The position numbers and the translations under genes are program-made. Of a stretch of DNA of 64,000 nt, positions 10,463 through 19,888 are shown piece by piece. The notes beneath the pieces were generated by a model, which was not told where the DNA came from, did no database searches, and saw only the letters and a list, made by a program, of their open reading frames with translations. Source of the stretch: Firmicutes bacterium HGW-Firmicutes-15 (GTDB taxonomy: Bacteria > Bacillota > Syntrophomonadia > Syntrophomonadales > Syntrophomonadaceae); contig PHAA01000014.1 in assembly GCA_002840245.1 (NCBI GenBank), forward strand, positions 19,524 through 83,523, given 5' to 3'. How positions within the stretch are numbered: the stretch's first letter is position 1; every line of letters starts with the position of its first letter.

Positions 10463-12637
10463 TTACACTACGTCGCTGTGGGTATTGGCATTGCACTGAT
10501 GAGCGAGTGATATTATTTGATCATATAATAAGAACATTCTTGGATAGTTTTTATCTACGGTTGCTTTTTCAATATAGGCCGCCAGTTCCGATATCTGAAT
10601 GAAGCCATACATGCCAGCAGTTCCCTTGAGGCCATGACTTATATTTTTTACACCTTCCAGGTTCTTCATATCTATCGCATCTTTTAAATCATTCAGCATT
10701 TCATCTAGCATCTCTACAAATTCCGGTAGGAGATCAGCAATTAATTGCTGGGAAAGAGAGTCAAAATTTTTCCCTTTGATAAAGCGGTTTTTTAGATAAG
10801 TTCTTATCTCTCGTACTAGGGCTTCTGATTTAAAAGGCTTGGCTAGGTAAGATGAACAACCACAGGCCAGACATTTTTCGCGGTCATTGCTCATAGAGTT
10901 GGCAGTGATAGCGATAATAGGCAGTTCATCCCAAGTATGGTTCGCTCGGATGATGCGGGTTGCCTCATAGCCATCCATAAGCGGCATCTGCATGTCCATC
11001 AGCACAATATCAATGTCTTTGCGATGTAGTATATTCAAACATTCCAGGCCATTGTTAGCGGTAATAACCTCAAAACCATAGTTTAATAACATCTGGGCTA
11101 CCAGCTTTTGATTAAGTTCATTATCTTCTACAAGCAACACGCTAATAGTTATGAATTCGGCAGATAGCTCTTCAACCGCAGCAATGTCTGGATCATGGGC
11201 TAAGATATGTTCATTCTGTATATCGAGAGTAATTTCTTGAGCGATTTCTAGAGGAATTTTGAAGCCAATGGTGGTTCCGCTACCCTCCTCACTTTGCACC
11301 CATATTTCCCCGTGCATCAGATCAATCAGCTTTTTGCAGATATAGAGCCCTAGGCCAGTTCCACCAAATCTTCTAGAGTTAGAACTGTCTACCTGCGTAA
11401 AGTAATTGAAGACAGTTTCAAGCTGGTCATGGGGAATGCCAATACCGGTATCAGCTACAGAAACCATGAGCCAGTTACGGTTGAGACAAGTGGTTTCGAG
11501 GCTGGCTGTGACTTTAATCCCACCTCGCAGGGTGAATTTCACGGCATTGTACAAAAGGTTGGCGATTATCTGTCTCAATTTTATATGATCAAGTACTACT
11601 GTATGGGGAAGATTTTTGTCGATATCCAGCTCTAATAATAGTCCTTTGCTGTGAAGATCAGCTTCAATAATCGAAGTAGTTTTTTTAAGGACCTCAAACA
11701 GATTGCATGAAGATGGGTTAAGTTCTAACAGCCCGGTTTCAATATTGGACACATCAAGTATATCGTTAATAGTATTTAGGAGTCGTTCGCCACAGGCTTT
11801 TATGGTATTTATGTTCTCAACTTGTTCCTGACTTGGATGACTATGTTCGAGTAAGTCCACAGAACCCAAAATGCCTATCATTGGGGTACGCAGTTCATGG
11901 GTAATATTAGCTAAAAAGTGACTTTTGGCAGCATTGGCTGACTCGGCATTCTGGCGAGCCTCGGTTAAATCACTGATATCATAAGAGATGACAACTATCG
12001 ATCCTACTAAATCCTGTTTATATAAGGGATGAAAGCGGTGCATTATGGTTCTCACTTCTCCCTCTACCATAATAGTCTGTTCTTCCTTCCATGTTTTACC
12101 GGACTTAACATAGTCCTTGATTTTATCTACTTGATTATGATCAAAAGGAAAGTTGCTTGTAGAAAAAATACCTTCTTTATTACGTATGATACCAAACAGA
12201 TTGGAGGCGTGTTCGTTGCAGTAGACAATTGTTCCATTCTCATTTATGACCATAATACTTTTGTGTAGATTGTCCAGAAGGTAAGCTTGAAATTCTAGTT
12301 GCTTCTGATAGTTTTCTGGCCCCGAGTTAAATCGTGCGGAAAAAGCATTATTAGAGTTCTGCGAATCACTATTTAAGGAAGAGCCAAAAAGGCCATCATG
12401 GTAAATCAACAGTGGAGACCCAAAATGGCGTTGGCGGATAAGTAAATAGATCAACACTAGCGTTGGTATCACTATTGTTGAGATTACTGAGTAGAAGACT
12501 GCCATATTCGGCAGATTACCCCACTTTCCTGACCCAGTGGATACTTTTAAAACACCCTCGTTCCATGTTAGTATGACAATTAGTATGATGATAAGCCACA
12601 AAAATGACGGAATTTTCTTGATTATATTGCTGAACAT
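10463..12637 (-). CDS. Hybrid sensor histidine kinase (PAS-HisKA-HATPase-REC-Hpt)
   Basis: A 724-residue membrane kinase. Two membrane segments (about 10-25 and 47-67) are followed by a PAS domain (about 115-225), a HisKA box F-L-A-N-I-T-H-E-L-R-T-P with His247, a HATPase domain with D-T-G-I-G-I-P and G-G-T-G-L-G-L, a receiver starting V-L-L-V-E-D-N with the acceptor Asp in V-L-M-D-M-Q-M-P, and a C-terminal Hpt domain with S-H-G-L-K-G-T-A-G. All phosphorelay residues are present. I start it at the ATG at 12637, behind GAGGGGAG, rather than 18 codons upstream. Output partner is not encoded next door. Confidence 0.92.
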   Translation of the reverse strand: MFSNIIKKIPSFLWLIIILIVILTWNEGVLKVSTGSGKWGNLPNMAVFYSVISTIVIPTLVLIYLLIRQRHFGSPLLIYHDGLFGSSLNSDSQNSNNAFSARFNSGPENYQKQLEFQAYLLDNLHKSIMVINENGTIVYCNEHASNLFGIIRNKEGIFSTSNFPFDHNQVDKIKDYVKSGKTWKEEQTIMVEGEVRTIMHRFHPLYKQDLVGSIVVISYDISDLTEARQNAESANAAKSHFLANITHELRTPMIGILGSVDLLEHSHPSQEQVENINTIKACGERLLNTINDILDVSNIETGLLELNPSSCNLFEVLKKTTSIIEADLHSKGLLLELDIDKNLPHTVVLDHIKLRQIIANLLYNAVKFTLRGGIKVTASLETTCLNRNWLMVSVADTGIGIPHDQLETVFNYFTQVDSSNSRRFGGTGLGLYICKKLIDLMHGEIWVQSEEGSGTTIGFKIPLEIAQEITLDIQNEHILAHDPDIAAVEELSAEFITISVLLVEDNELNQKLVAQMLLNYGFEVITANNGLECLNILHRKDIDIVLMDMQMPLMDGYEATRIIRANHTWDELPIIAITANSMSNDREKCLACGCSSYLAKPFKSEALVREIRTYLKNRFIKGKNFDSLSQQLIADLLPEFVEMLDEMLNDLKDAIDMKNLEGVKNISHGLKGTAGMYGFIQISELAAYIEKATVDKNYPRMFLLYDQIISLAHQCNANTHSDVV

Positions 12638-12753
12638 TTTAATTCTCCCCTCAATAATGACCCAAAATATGGAGATCATCTTTATTAGCAAGAATAGAAT
12701 ACAACATTTATTGTGAGAAAATTGTTATATTATGGGTATGATTGAAAAAAAGT

Positions 12754-12783
12754 TTGACAATTTACTGACGAATATAGTCTAAT
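12754..12783 (+). promoter_or_regulatory. Sigma-A-type promoter in the divergent gap
   Basis: A perfect TTGACA (12754-12759) is followed after 18 bases by TCTAAT (12778-12783), pointing toward the glucosaminidase gene. The whole 12638-13040 gap (403 bases) separates two divergent genes; apart from this promoter and an imperfect A/T-rich palindrome I see no recognisable element, and the implied 5' leader is about 250 bases long. Confidence 0.5.
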
Positions 12784-13040
12784 ATTCATTTTTACTAGAG
12801 ATTACCGTATATTTTCAGAAAGAAATAATTATTACAGCTGCTAAAAAAGGAAAATGAAAGATTTTCTCAGAATATACGTATATGAAAGAAGGTATCATTT
12901 TCCGGTAACCAGAACAACAATAAATGTAGATATTTAACGAAGTGTAGATTGGTGGATGTATATGGGCAATGTATCTCTTTTGTATAGTTGTTGCAATGCG
13001 AGGGTTTAATAGGAGAGTTTTAATAGGGAGAGGTGTAATA

Positions 13041-14375
13041 TTGTTGAATAGGTTTAAATGCAGAGAGGTCATGGCGATAATGGCTATGCTGGTGATGGTG
13101 GTTTGTATCTTGGGAGGACAGGCTCGGGCGGAAGCAGGGCAGGTAATAAAGATATTCATTAATGGCAGCGAGGTATCATCGGATACCAGCCCAGAGCTTA
13201 TTTCAGGAAGAACGTATGTCCCAGTTAGAGTTATTAGTGAAAATCTAGGAGCTAAGGTTGAATGGAAGCAGGAAACCGGGCAGGTTGTTATAAATTGGCG
13301 GAGTAATTCTAATTCTTCTTTACCTCCAAGTAAACAGGGAGAGATTCAAATTATCCTAGATGGACAAGCTCTCATTATCCCAACGGATTACGTTAAACCT
13401 TATATAACCAACGGACGTACTATGATTCCCCTCAGGGCTGTAGGCGAAGCCCTCAACTGTGAAGTGAATTGGACACAAGAATCTAACACTGTGGATATTA
13501 AGTCGAAAACAGCACTTCCTTTTATTTCGGTAAATGAAGCCATTAAGCCTTTGAATAATTCTGACATTAAGATATTTACAGTGTCTGCGGATAATAAATT
13601 ATTAAATGAGTTGGCTAATTATAGGACTAATCTAAAATTAATGGATGGCTCGGTAATCAATTCAGAACAATTAATAAATAAAGATGCTTTCTCATATAGT
13701 GCGGAGCAGTTTGCCGTCTTTAAAACGTATCGTGACCAATTGGCCAAGTATCAGCAAATTCTTATTCTTCCTACCAGTGAGTCAATAAATGCCGCAGACT
13801 TAACCATTACAGGGAATTCCTATTTAACTGCTGACCAACTAAAAAAGTGGATTATTATCGAAACCCCAAGGATAAGAGCTAGCATGTCTGCGGAAGGACT
13901 CCAGTTCAGATCTATCCCTGAATTAGCAGAGCTGTACATAAAAATCGGTGCCGAGTATGGGATTAGAGGTGACATTGCTTTTTGTCAGGCGGCAAAGGAG
14001 ACTGGATTCTGGCAATATAAAGGGGATGTCCAGCCATGGCAAAATAATTATTGCGGTCTATGGGCAATTGGCAGCCCGTTAACCGGACAAGAATCGTTCA
14101 ATGGGGCTGACTCAAGTCTTGTACGGTTTGAATCAGGAGTACACGGGGCGGTCTTTGCATCACCGGCAGCAGGAGTTGAGGCCCATATTCAGCATCTTTA
14201 TGCGTACGCCACCAAAAATACCTTGCCACCTGGCAAGGTACTGATTGATCCTCGTTATTCCTTGGTAAATCGAGGTATTGGCCCAACCTGGCTAAAGTTA
14301 AATGCACGCTGGGCAGTACCTGGTACAACCTATGGACAAAGTATTCTAAGTGATTATTATAAGAAGATATTTTAG
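13041..14375 (+). CDS. Secreted glucosaminidase with two copper-amine-oxidase-type stalk domains
   Basis: A 444-residue exported cell-wall enzyme. A signal peptide with a hydrophobic core (M-A-M-L-V-M-V-V) ends near A-R-A-E-A. Two stalk domains follow, each with the G-R-T-Y/M-V/I-P-V/L-R hallmark. The C-terminal 190 residues are a glucosaminidase/lysozyme-like domain with the likely catalytic Glu in A-A-K-E-T-G-F-W. It probably trims peptidoglycan during growth or spore formation. I start at the tandem TTG codons at 13041, behind GGGAGAGG; a start at 12969 has no ribosome site. Confidence 0.85.
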   Translation: MLNRFKCREVMAIMAMLVMVVCILGGQARAEAGQVIKIFINGSEVSSDTSPELISGRTYVPVRVISENLGAKVEWKQETGQVVINWRSNSNSSLPPSKQGEIQIILDGQALIIPTDYVKPYITNGRTMIPLRAVGEALNCEVNWTQESNTVDIKSKTALPFISVNEAIKPLNNSDIKIFTVSADNKLLNELANYRTNLKLMDGSVINSEQLINKDAFSYSAEQFAVFKTYRDQLAKYQQILILPTSESINAADLTITGNSYLTADQLKKWIIIETPRIRASMSAEGLQFRSIPELAELYIKIGAEYGIRGDIAFCQAAKETGFWQYKGDVQPWQNNYCGLWAIGSPLTGQESFNGADSSLVRFESGVHGAVFASPAAGVEAHIQHLYAYATKNTLPPGKVLIDPRYSLVNRGIGPTWLKLNARWAVPGTTYGQSILSDYYKKIF

Positions 14376-14481
14376 TATATTGTAAGTTTTGAGTTAATTG
14401 ATGAAGAGTTATTGAGAAAACGAAAATAGAGCGGGTTCAATAATTTAACTACATATGATCTGACCATATTATTCTGCAAAC

Positions 14482-14520
14482 AAAAAAGCAGGCACCTAAA
14501 TCTATGGCGCCTGCTTTTTT
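14482..14520. terminator. Bidirectional rho-independent terminator
   Basis: A 12-bp stem (14482-14493 with 14509-14520) made of a GCAGGC/GCCTGC core flanked by A6 and T6, so that either strand reads as a hairpin followed by a T run. It lies between the convergent glucosaminidase and acetate transporter genes. Confidence 0.9.
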
Positions 14521-14534
14521 GTTTATATCTCAGA

Positions 14535-15185
14535 TTACTTTTTTAACGCCACAGATTTGCGGTGCATAGAACCGAACGGAGCCCCTATTGGAAGTACGGA
14601 GTATCCAAAATGGGTATTCAATACGGTGGCAGCTACACCATAGAAAGAAACGATGGATATTAAGATTTCGGAATAAGCGGCTAACAAATGCCAACCATGT
14701 CCACCTACTAAGTTGTTCATGAACAGACCTAGGAAAAGCAAATCAATTAGGGAGAAAATTATGAAAAGCACCTTGTTGGTTCCCATAGATCCAACAGTCA
14801 TAATAACTGTGAAAAGGAAATAACCAAGGAAAGCATAGCCCAGCTGATGAGCGTCAAAGCCGGTGCCTTTGCCAATAGTGCCGGTAGTTTGCATCCACCA
14901 GGTCATACCTACGCCAAACCAGAATAATCCATAACCGCAAAAAGCAGTAGCCCCAAAGGTATTATCGTGTTTGAAATCCATTAAGCCAGCTACGAACTGA
15001 GCAGCAGCGCCTAAAAAGATTGCCCAGGGAATCATATACGCTACGCCAGTAGTGAATTCTAGTTTTTGAGAAGAAGCGACCAAGGTAACAAGTGCTAGAC
15101 CAAATAAGCCTAGGGGGGAAGGATTAGCGACCAATTCTTGAATGTGTCCCGTAACTTTCATTTCATTGCCATTGACAGTTGACAT
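14535..15185 (-). CDS. Acetate uptake transporter (GPR1/FUN34/YaaH family)
   Basis: A 216-residue membrane protein with six hydrophobic segments and the family signature N-P-S-P-L-G-L-F-G-L-A near residue 21 (N-P-A-P-L-G-L in SatP). Family members move acetate or other small monocarboxylates with protons. For a syntroph that makes acetate, export is as plausible as import. It is monocistronic; ATG is preceded by GAGGAGG, and it ends at the shared terminator. Confidence 0.9.
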   Translation of the reverse strand: MSTVNGNEMKVTGHIQELVANPSPLGLFGLALVTLVASSQKLEFTTGVAYMIPWAIFLGAAAQFVAGLMDFKHDNTFGATAFCGYGLFWFGVGMTWWMQTTGTIGKGTGFDAHQLGYAFLGYFLFTVIMTVGSMGTNKVLFIIFSLIDLLFLGLFMNNLVGGHGWHLLAAYSEILISIVSFYGVAATVLNTHFGYSVLPIGAPFGSMHRKSVALKK

Positions 15186-15382
15186 AATAACCTCCTCATA
15201 AATATAAATAGTGATGTTGATAATTATTTGAACAATCCCTATCTGAGCTGACTATCGCCCTCCTCTTCGTAGAACATCTACTTGAACATTTGTGAAATTC
15301 GACACAATTGTCTGAAATCCTGCTTTTAGGGAGAGAAATTTTTGGAATTATTTTATTCCAGACGAAAGGACTTGGCGGATAA

Positions 15383-16681
15383 TTATTTCCCTTTCCAGAG
15401 TTGGAGTAAGGCATAAAGGCGAAATAAAGTCAGTTCGATTTGAGTTATTAGTGGTTCCTGAGATTGCCGGTTAGACGCTATTAGATGGTTCTCGAAATCA
15501 TCTAATAGTCTCTGCTGGCACTCATTGCTTTTCATCATTTCATAAAGTTTCCCTTGACCGCCAAGGAGACGGCTATTAAAATCCATCGGTGCCGATGAAG
15601 CCCTATCTGGTTTACCTGGCCATAAATCGAGACCGAGTGATGCAGCAGCCATATCTAGATAAAGGTGCATCCGATCTGGCAGGTCGCTCTTAAGACTATC
15701 TATTTCTAAAATTAAGTTTTGCCTGGCTGTCTGTTCGTGCTGGCAGGACCCATTGCGGGTATCTAATTCGTAGATATGAAACTTGACCCGGTTTTGGTCG
15801 GTAACTAGGTTATATATACCCGAACTATCCAGGGTTAGTAGTTGGTAACTAGCTCCACACTCCAATTCTAAATTATCAGTATCAAAAGGAATCTTAACCA
15901 ACTCAAAAGATTCTTGGTTCGGGTTCATTTTCTTTATGTAAAATTCATAAGGGTATATGAAGTTCATGTGGTAAGAAAGATTAGGGCTGTTTACTAGATA
16001 TCCCCATGATAAACCATCTACAGTTGTAAATTGCAGATTTTGTTCGGAAATGATATTTACTTCCTTAGGGAGAGATCTTATTAATTCGTCTAAACACTGA
16101 GGATACGGGGGCTCTTCTCCCAACAATACAGAGTCTAATTTCCACCCTTCGGGGGAGTAAAAGCCAATTAACTCAGCTTCTTTTTGTGCCTGGGACAGAC
16201 TGCCTGTAAATTGTTTTTCAAGGGTAAGGCCAGCAGTATCCATTATACTTAGAAAAGCAAAATGAAGTTCTGACTCATTAGTTTGTATCACCATAATATC
16301 ACCAGTCAGTGGGAGTTGGGGATTCTGTAAATTATAGCCATGAACAAGGGCTAGCGGCTGGGGCATGATACTTACTTCCGGAAGCCCCAATACTTCTTCC
16401 AGAACATCCAATAGCATTCTATGGGTATTGAGGTTGAAGATGTAGGGAAGTGATACAGCAGCCGATTCTACCATAATACGGCTCGGCAAGATGTATTCCC
16501 GGTACAGGTGGTCAAGGTATTCCCTCATACCATCACGATCCCGAAAGGATTTAGAAGTGGTATAACTGAACCATGCAACCCCAGGGATCCTTACACTAAT
16601 GCAGGCATCGGAAAGTGGCCTTCCTTTTTCCCAGCAGGCCAGGTAGGTATATTTATTTCCCAGGTCCATAGCTACGTGCAT
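15383..16681 (-). CDS. Hsp70/actin-fold ATPase-like protein of unknown function
   Basis: A 432-residue protein beginning M-H-V-A-M-D-L-G-N-K-Y-T, the phosphate-1 loop pattern of the actin/Hsp70/sugar-kinase fold. A stretch reading M-P-Q-P-L-A-L-V-H-G-Y near residue 120 resembles the DnaK E-P-x-A-A-A-x-x-Y-G region, and a phosphate-2-like G-D-I-M-V-I-Q-T follows, but the usual D-x-G-G-G-T is not conserved. The C-terminal third is helical with no Hsp70 substrate domain. Last gene of a minus-strand set with three helical proteins. ATG at 16681 follows AAAGG; upstream starts lack a ribosome site. Nucleotide binding is inferred only. Confidence 0.6.
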   Translation of the reverse strand: MHVAMDLGNKYTYLACWEKGRPLSDACISVRIPGVAWFSYTTSKSFRDRDGMREYLDHLYREYILPSRIMVESAAVSLPYIFNLNTHRMLLDVLEEVLGLPEVSIMPQPLALVHGYNLQNPQLPLTGDIMVIQTNESELHFAFLSIMDTAGLTLEKQFTGSLSQAQKEAELIGFYSPEGWKLDSVLLGEEPPYPQCLDELIRSLPKEVNIISEQNLQFTTVDGLSWGYLVNSPNLSYHMNFIYPYEFYIKKMNPNQESFELVKIPFDTDNLELECGASYQLLTLDSSGIYNLVTDQNRVKFHIYELDTRNGSCQHEQTARQNLILEIDSLKSDLPDRMHLYLDMAAASLGLDLWPGKPDRASSAPMDFNSRLLGGQGKLYEMMKSNECQQRLLDDFENHLIASNRQSQEPLITQIELTLFRLYALLQLWKGK

Positions 16682-16732
16682 GCAACTAACCTTTCTCATG
16701 GCTTGTCGGGGATAACTGTATCAAGCATGCCG

Positions 16733-16819
16733 GCAGATTTTTCACCTTTCTTTGTTGTCGTCGGCTTAGATACGGTCAGTATCTGCGCCTCGTGCCGCCT
16801 CGAAAGACAAAAAATCTGC
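16733..16819. repeat. 87-bp interrupted palindrome filling an intergenic gap
   Basis: The outer arms GCAGATTTTT (16733-16742) and AAAAATCTGC (16810-16819) pair over 10 bp. Inside, CTTTC pairs with GAAAG, CGGC with GCCG, and GATAC with GTATC, giving one long broken hairpin. Its edge directly abuts the stop codon of the upstream gene on the minus strand. It could be an attenuator, a processing site that sets the ratio of the two products, or a small non-autonomous repeat. Confidence 0.6.
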
Positions 16820-18439
16820 TCAGGCATCAGTTGACACATTTATTCCTCGACAAGCCCTAGATAAAATAACTTTGGGGATTAGTTCTTCCTGTAAATCGTC
16901 CATATTAATAATAAATATGTCTCCTTCTTCATATAAGATTTGAGTAGGAGGAGCATCTATTTCCTGGGTTTCAAAGGGTGTTTTATCCGTCAGATAAAGA
17001 TAATCGGGGGGGAATAGCTCCCCGACATTCAAGGGTATATGTTTAATCTGTAGGTTCATGTCTTGAAAGTTTAGTTTGATATTACGGGGACTTAGCGTCT
17101 TTTCAAGTTCCTTCTGCATGTCTAGCAGCAGTTCCAAGTAGGATTCTAGCATTTCAAATACCAACTGGAAATTTTGAGAAGTCTGTAAAGAGTGCTCTGC
17201 TTTTTCATTCAACAGGTCTATGCGGCTCTCCTGTAGGGCTACTTGGTCTTTTAGCCTTTCCATTTTAGCCGCAAGTAATATACCTTGAGTCTTAACGTTA
17301 TTATCAACTTGAAGCTTAAGAAAATGGTATGCTTCGGCAAGCAACTGGCTGCTACGTTGACTATGATACTGGTAATCGGCCTGGCTGGAAGAAGATAGAG
17401 TATTTGTTAAGTCTTCAAGGGATGGCAGGATTCGTGAGCTATAACTTGCCAGATCTCTAACATAATCTTTATCCATACGGGTTAAGAGGAAGGTATTGGC
17501 AGTTATTTCACCATCGCCACGGGATTTTAATAACAGGCTTTGCTCAAGGAGATATAGCAATGCCTTGAGCCAATCTTCAAATTGTCCAGCAACCTGAATG
17601 GTATGCTTGAGGTCATTTTTTTCACCGTACAGGTTAATTAATTCCATATAAAAGCTAAATGTTTTTTGTATGTATTGTTTATACCAGGAACGTAGATCAG
17701 GGGTAACTTTCCGGTTATCCCAGGAGACATCTATTTTCTCCAGTTCTATTTTTAAAGTCCGGGTGGCTTCCTTGGTGGGCGACTGATTTTCCTGCAGTTT
17801 CACCAGCAGTTTTATAGCTAGTTGCCATCCAGCCATTAGCCGGTTTAAATCGCGGTCTGCTTTTATATTGCCTGGTTCCCATCCGTTTATGAGATTAGCT
17901 ACGGCAGCATGAGCGGGATATTGGTTCAGGGCAGCCAGCAGCTTTTTGTCCTCCAGCAGGGTTTGTAGCTTACTTAGCAGATCACGGAAATCAGTCCAGT
18001 CGTTTGTCAATTCCTTTAGAATATAGAGCAACTCCACACTCCGTTCGTCATTTCCTGGGTGGAATGTGAGCAAGAGCTGCTTTGTTTCCTCATGCTTAAC
18101 TTTCAGGATTACGGAAATACCTTTTATCCTATTAAATAAGCGGGCATGTTGCTTGATACTCGTAATTATATCTTTTTTCAGGGTTTCCTCCTGCCGACTA
18201 ATATGATATAGGGAGCGGGTATCCTCTTCTATGATTTGCCTATAAAGAGGGAAATACTTTCTGTGAAAGCTAGTATAGTAAAAGGTATTTAACTCCAGAA
18301 GATATTTGTCCAATTCTTTTAGGCCCGAGCAATAATCGGTAGTATCTTTGCTCTGCGAAAGTAATTCATTCTTTAACTGCAGAAGAAATTGCTCTAATTG
18401 ATCCCCATACTTTTGTGCGTCTACTGTAGGGACAAGCAT
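16820..18439 (-). CDS. Large helical protein of unknown function
   Basis: I do not recognise this 539-residue protein. It is soluble, rich in Leu, Gln, Glu and Lys, almost entirely predicted helical, with coiled-coil stretches around residues 1-40, 100-125 and 385-450. The C-terminal 80 residues change character, with short hydrophobic strands such as I-F-I-I-N-M. No signal peptide, membrane segment or catalytic motif. The ATG shares its first base with the stop of the preceding gene (TAATG) and has GGAGGTG, so both are translated together. Probably a structural or scaffold partner of the Hsp70-like protein. Confidence 0.65.
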   Translation of the reverse strand: MLVPTVDAQKYGDQLEQFLLQLKNELLSQSKDTTDYCSGLKELDKYLLELNTFYYTSFHRKYFPLYRQIIEEDTRSLYHISRQEETLKKDIITSIKQHARLFNRIKGISVILKVKHEETKQLLLTFHPGNDERSVELLYILKELTNDWTDFRDLLSKLQTLLEDKKLLAALNQYPAHAAVANLINGWEPGNIKADRDLNRLMAGWQLAIKLLVKLQENQSPTKEATRTLKIELEKIDVSWDNRKVTPDLRSWYKQYIQKTFSFYMELINLYGEKNDLKHTIQVAGQFEDWLKALLYLLEQSLLLKSRGDGEITANTFLLTRMDKDYVRDLASYSSRILPSLEDLTNTLSSSSQADYQYHSQRSSQLLAEAYHFLKLQVDNNVKTQGILLAAKMERLKDQVALQESRIDLLNEKAEHSLQTSQNFQLVFEMLESYLELLLDMQKELEKTLSPRNIKLNFQDMNLQIKHIPLNVGELFPPDYLYLTDKTPFETQEIDAPPTQILYEEGDIFIINMDDLQEELIPKVILSRACRGINVSTDA

Positions 18440-19884
18440 TATAACACCTCCATAAATTGGCCCATGAGTAACTGTTTATGCAAAAAGTTGTTTTCCTGAA
18501 CATTAATACCTTGATTAGACTTATTCTTTGTCGATAGTTTGTCTAGAGAGGCTTCTTGTATGGCGGAAACGATTAGTTTCCCCGTATTTCTGGTGGATTT
18601 ATTAAGCAAAGGGCCCAATTGCTGAAGCATTTGCTCATTTATAAAAGTCGAACCTGGTATCCAGTGAAAAAAGTGCTGGTAGTGTTTAAAAAGGCGAACT
18701 GCGACTTCCTGCTCTAACGTAAGTCTTTTTTCTTGTTGCCATAAACGCAAGAGTTCCATTATTACAAAAGACTCATGAGGCAAGGCTGTTGTTCTTTGGG
18801 TAATGGCTAGTTCCAATTCAGCTGCAGCTTCTTTGTTTGCTTTTTCGCCGGGATTCTGAAGAAAGCGGGCCACTAGGTCATCTGGGCGATAACTTAGAAT
18901 CTTAACAGCCTTTTGGGTGAGTTCGTAGCGGGCGTATTGGTGATATCCTTGCAGATTGGCTACTATGATGGTATAGATGTCCAGATACAAAAGGGAAGCT
19001 GGGTCAGGATTAAAACCAGGGTAAAGACTTCTATAGAGTTCCAAGGCATACCAGTGAGGCTCTGCCGGGTTGACCAACAGGGTGTAAATTGGCAGAGTTT
19101 TACGAAGTAACTGGTTGATTTGTTGAAAATAAGGCTCTTCGCTGCACAGGAAAGGAACATTTTCATCTTCCTTCTGTTTAACCATCTCCGTTAGTATAGC
19201 TAGGCAGTCAGTAAGAAGCCCAGCCCTATAGAGCAGTTCTGCACCATCTAGGAGTGCTGGAATGGATTCATGGCGACTGGCCTTAAAGTATGTAATTGCT
19301 TCAGCCATGATCTGAATTTTGTCTCCATAAATAGTAGGATAATCATTATTGGGGTGGAGAGGATCAATAAGCCCGTAATGCACCTGTTGGGATTGTTTCG
19401 CTATTTGTGTCTGCCTGGATTTTATGAGCTTGCGTAAAGCCTTGTTGGTGGTTCGTGGTAGGAGATAGCTACAGAGCTCATTATCCATTGCGCCGATAAC
19501 TTCTGCGAAAGAAGAGTAAAGTTCTTCCTGGTACATGTTGATTAAAAATAGCAGATCTTTGGACTGCGGTTTTTGATCAAGGATGTAATTAGTTAAAGAA
19601 TGTAAGAAATTCACCTTGAATGCAGGGGTAGATTCCAGAACGCAATTAAGGATAGTTTGATTATGCATATTCTGGAAAAGTATCATAAAAAACTCAACCG
19701 GCTTATTACCATAATATAAAGAGCGTTTGATAAAACCAAATGCTTCAGCATTATCAATCTGAACTCCTTCCCAAGCCACGGAAGCAGTTCTGATTTCACT
19801 GCGCAGCCGGATTTCATCCTTCCAGGACCCAAATAAATCCTCATGGGCAAGGGTTTTATTAAATTCATTTATTACGGTTTGCAT
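18439..19884 (-). CDS. Helical, repeat-like protein of unknown function
   Basis: A 481-residue soluble protein I cannot assign. It is mostly helical; the middle (about 195-330) reads like TPR- or HEAT-like pairs (for example A-E-A-I-T-Y-F-K-A-S-R and A-E-L-L-Y-R-A-G-L-L). No signal peptide or enzyme motif. The ATG at 19884 sits eight bases after GAGGT and five bases after the stop of the preceding gene; an ATG at 19911 inside that gene lacks a ribosome site. Second of the four unknown genes, coupled to the next by TAATG. Confidence 0.65.
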   Translation of the reverse strand: MQTVINEFNKTLAHEDLFGSWKDEIRLRSEIRTASVAWEGVQIDNAEAFGFIKRSLYYGNKPVEFFMILFQNMHNQTILNCVLESTPAFKVNFLHSLTNYILDQKPQSKDLLFLINMYQEELYSSFAEVIGAMDNELCSYLLPRTTNKALRKLIKSRQTQIAKQSQQVHYGLIDPLHPNNDYPTIYGDKIQIMAEAITYFKASRHESIPALLDGAELLYRAGLLTDCLAILTEMVKQKEDENVPFLCSEEPYFQQINQLLRKTLPIYTLLVNPAEPHWYALELYRSLYPGFNPDPASLLYLDIYTIIVANLQGYHQYARYELTQKAVKILSYRPDDLVARFLQNPGEKANKEAAAELELAITQRTTALPHESFVIMELLRLWQQEKRLTLEQEVAVRLFKHYQHFFHWIPGSTFINEQMLQQLGPLLNKSTRNTGKLIVSAIQEASLDKLSTKNKSNQGINVQENNFLHKQLLMGQFMEVL

Positions 19885-19888
19885 TGTA

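Noticed and set aside
12815..13159. 114-codon minus-strand frame between the kinase and glucosaminidase genes
   Set aside because: Overlaps the glucosaminidase signal peptide region, low-complexity composition and no ribosome site.
16508..16834. 108-codon plus-strand frame
   Set aside because: Shadow of the Hsp70-like gene and the adjacent palindrome; no ribosome site.
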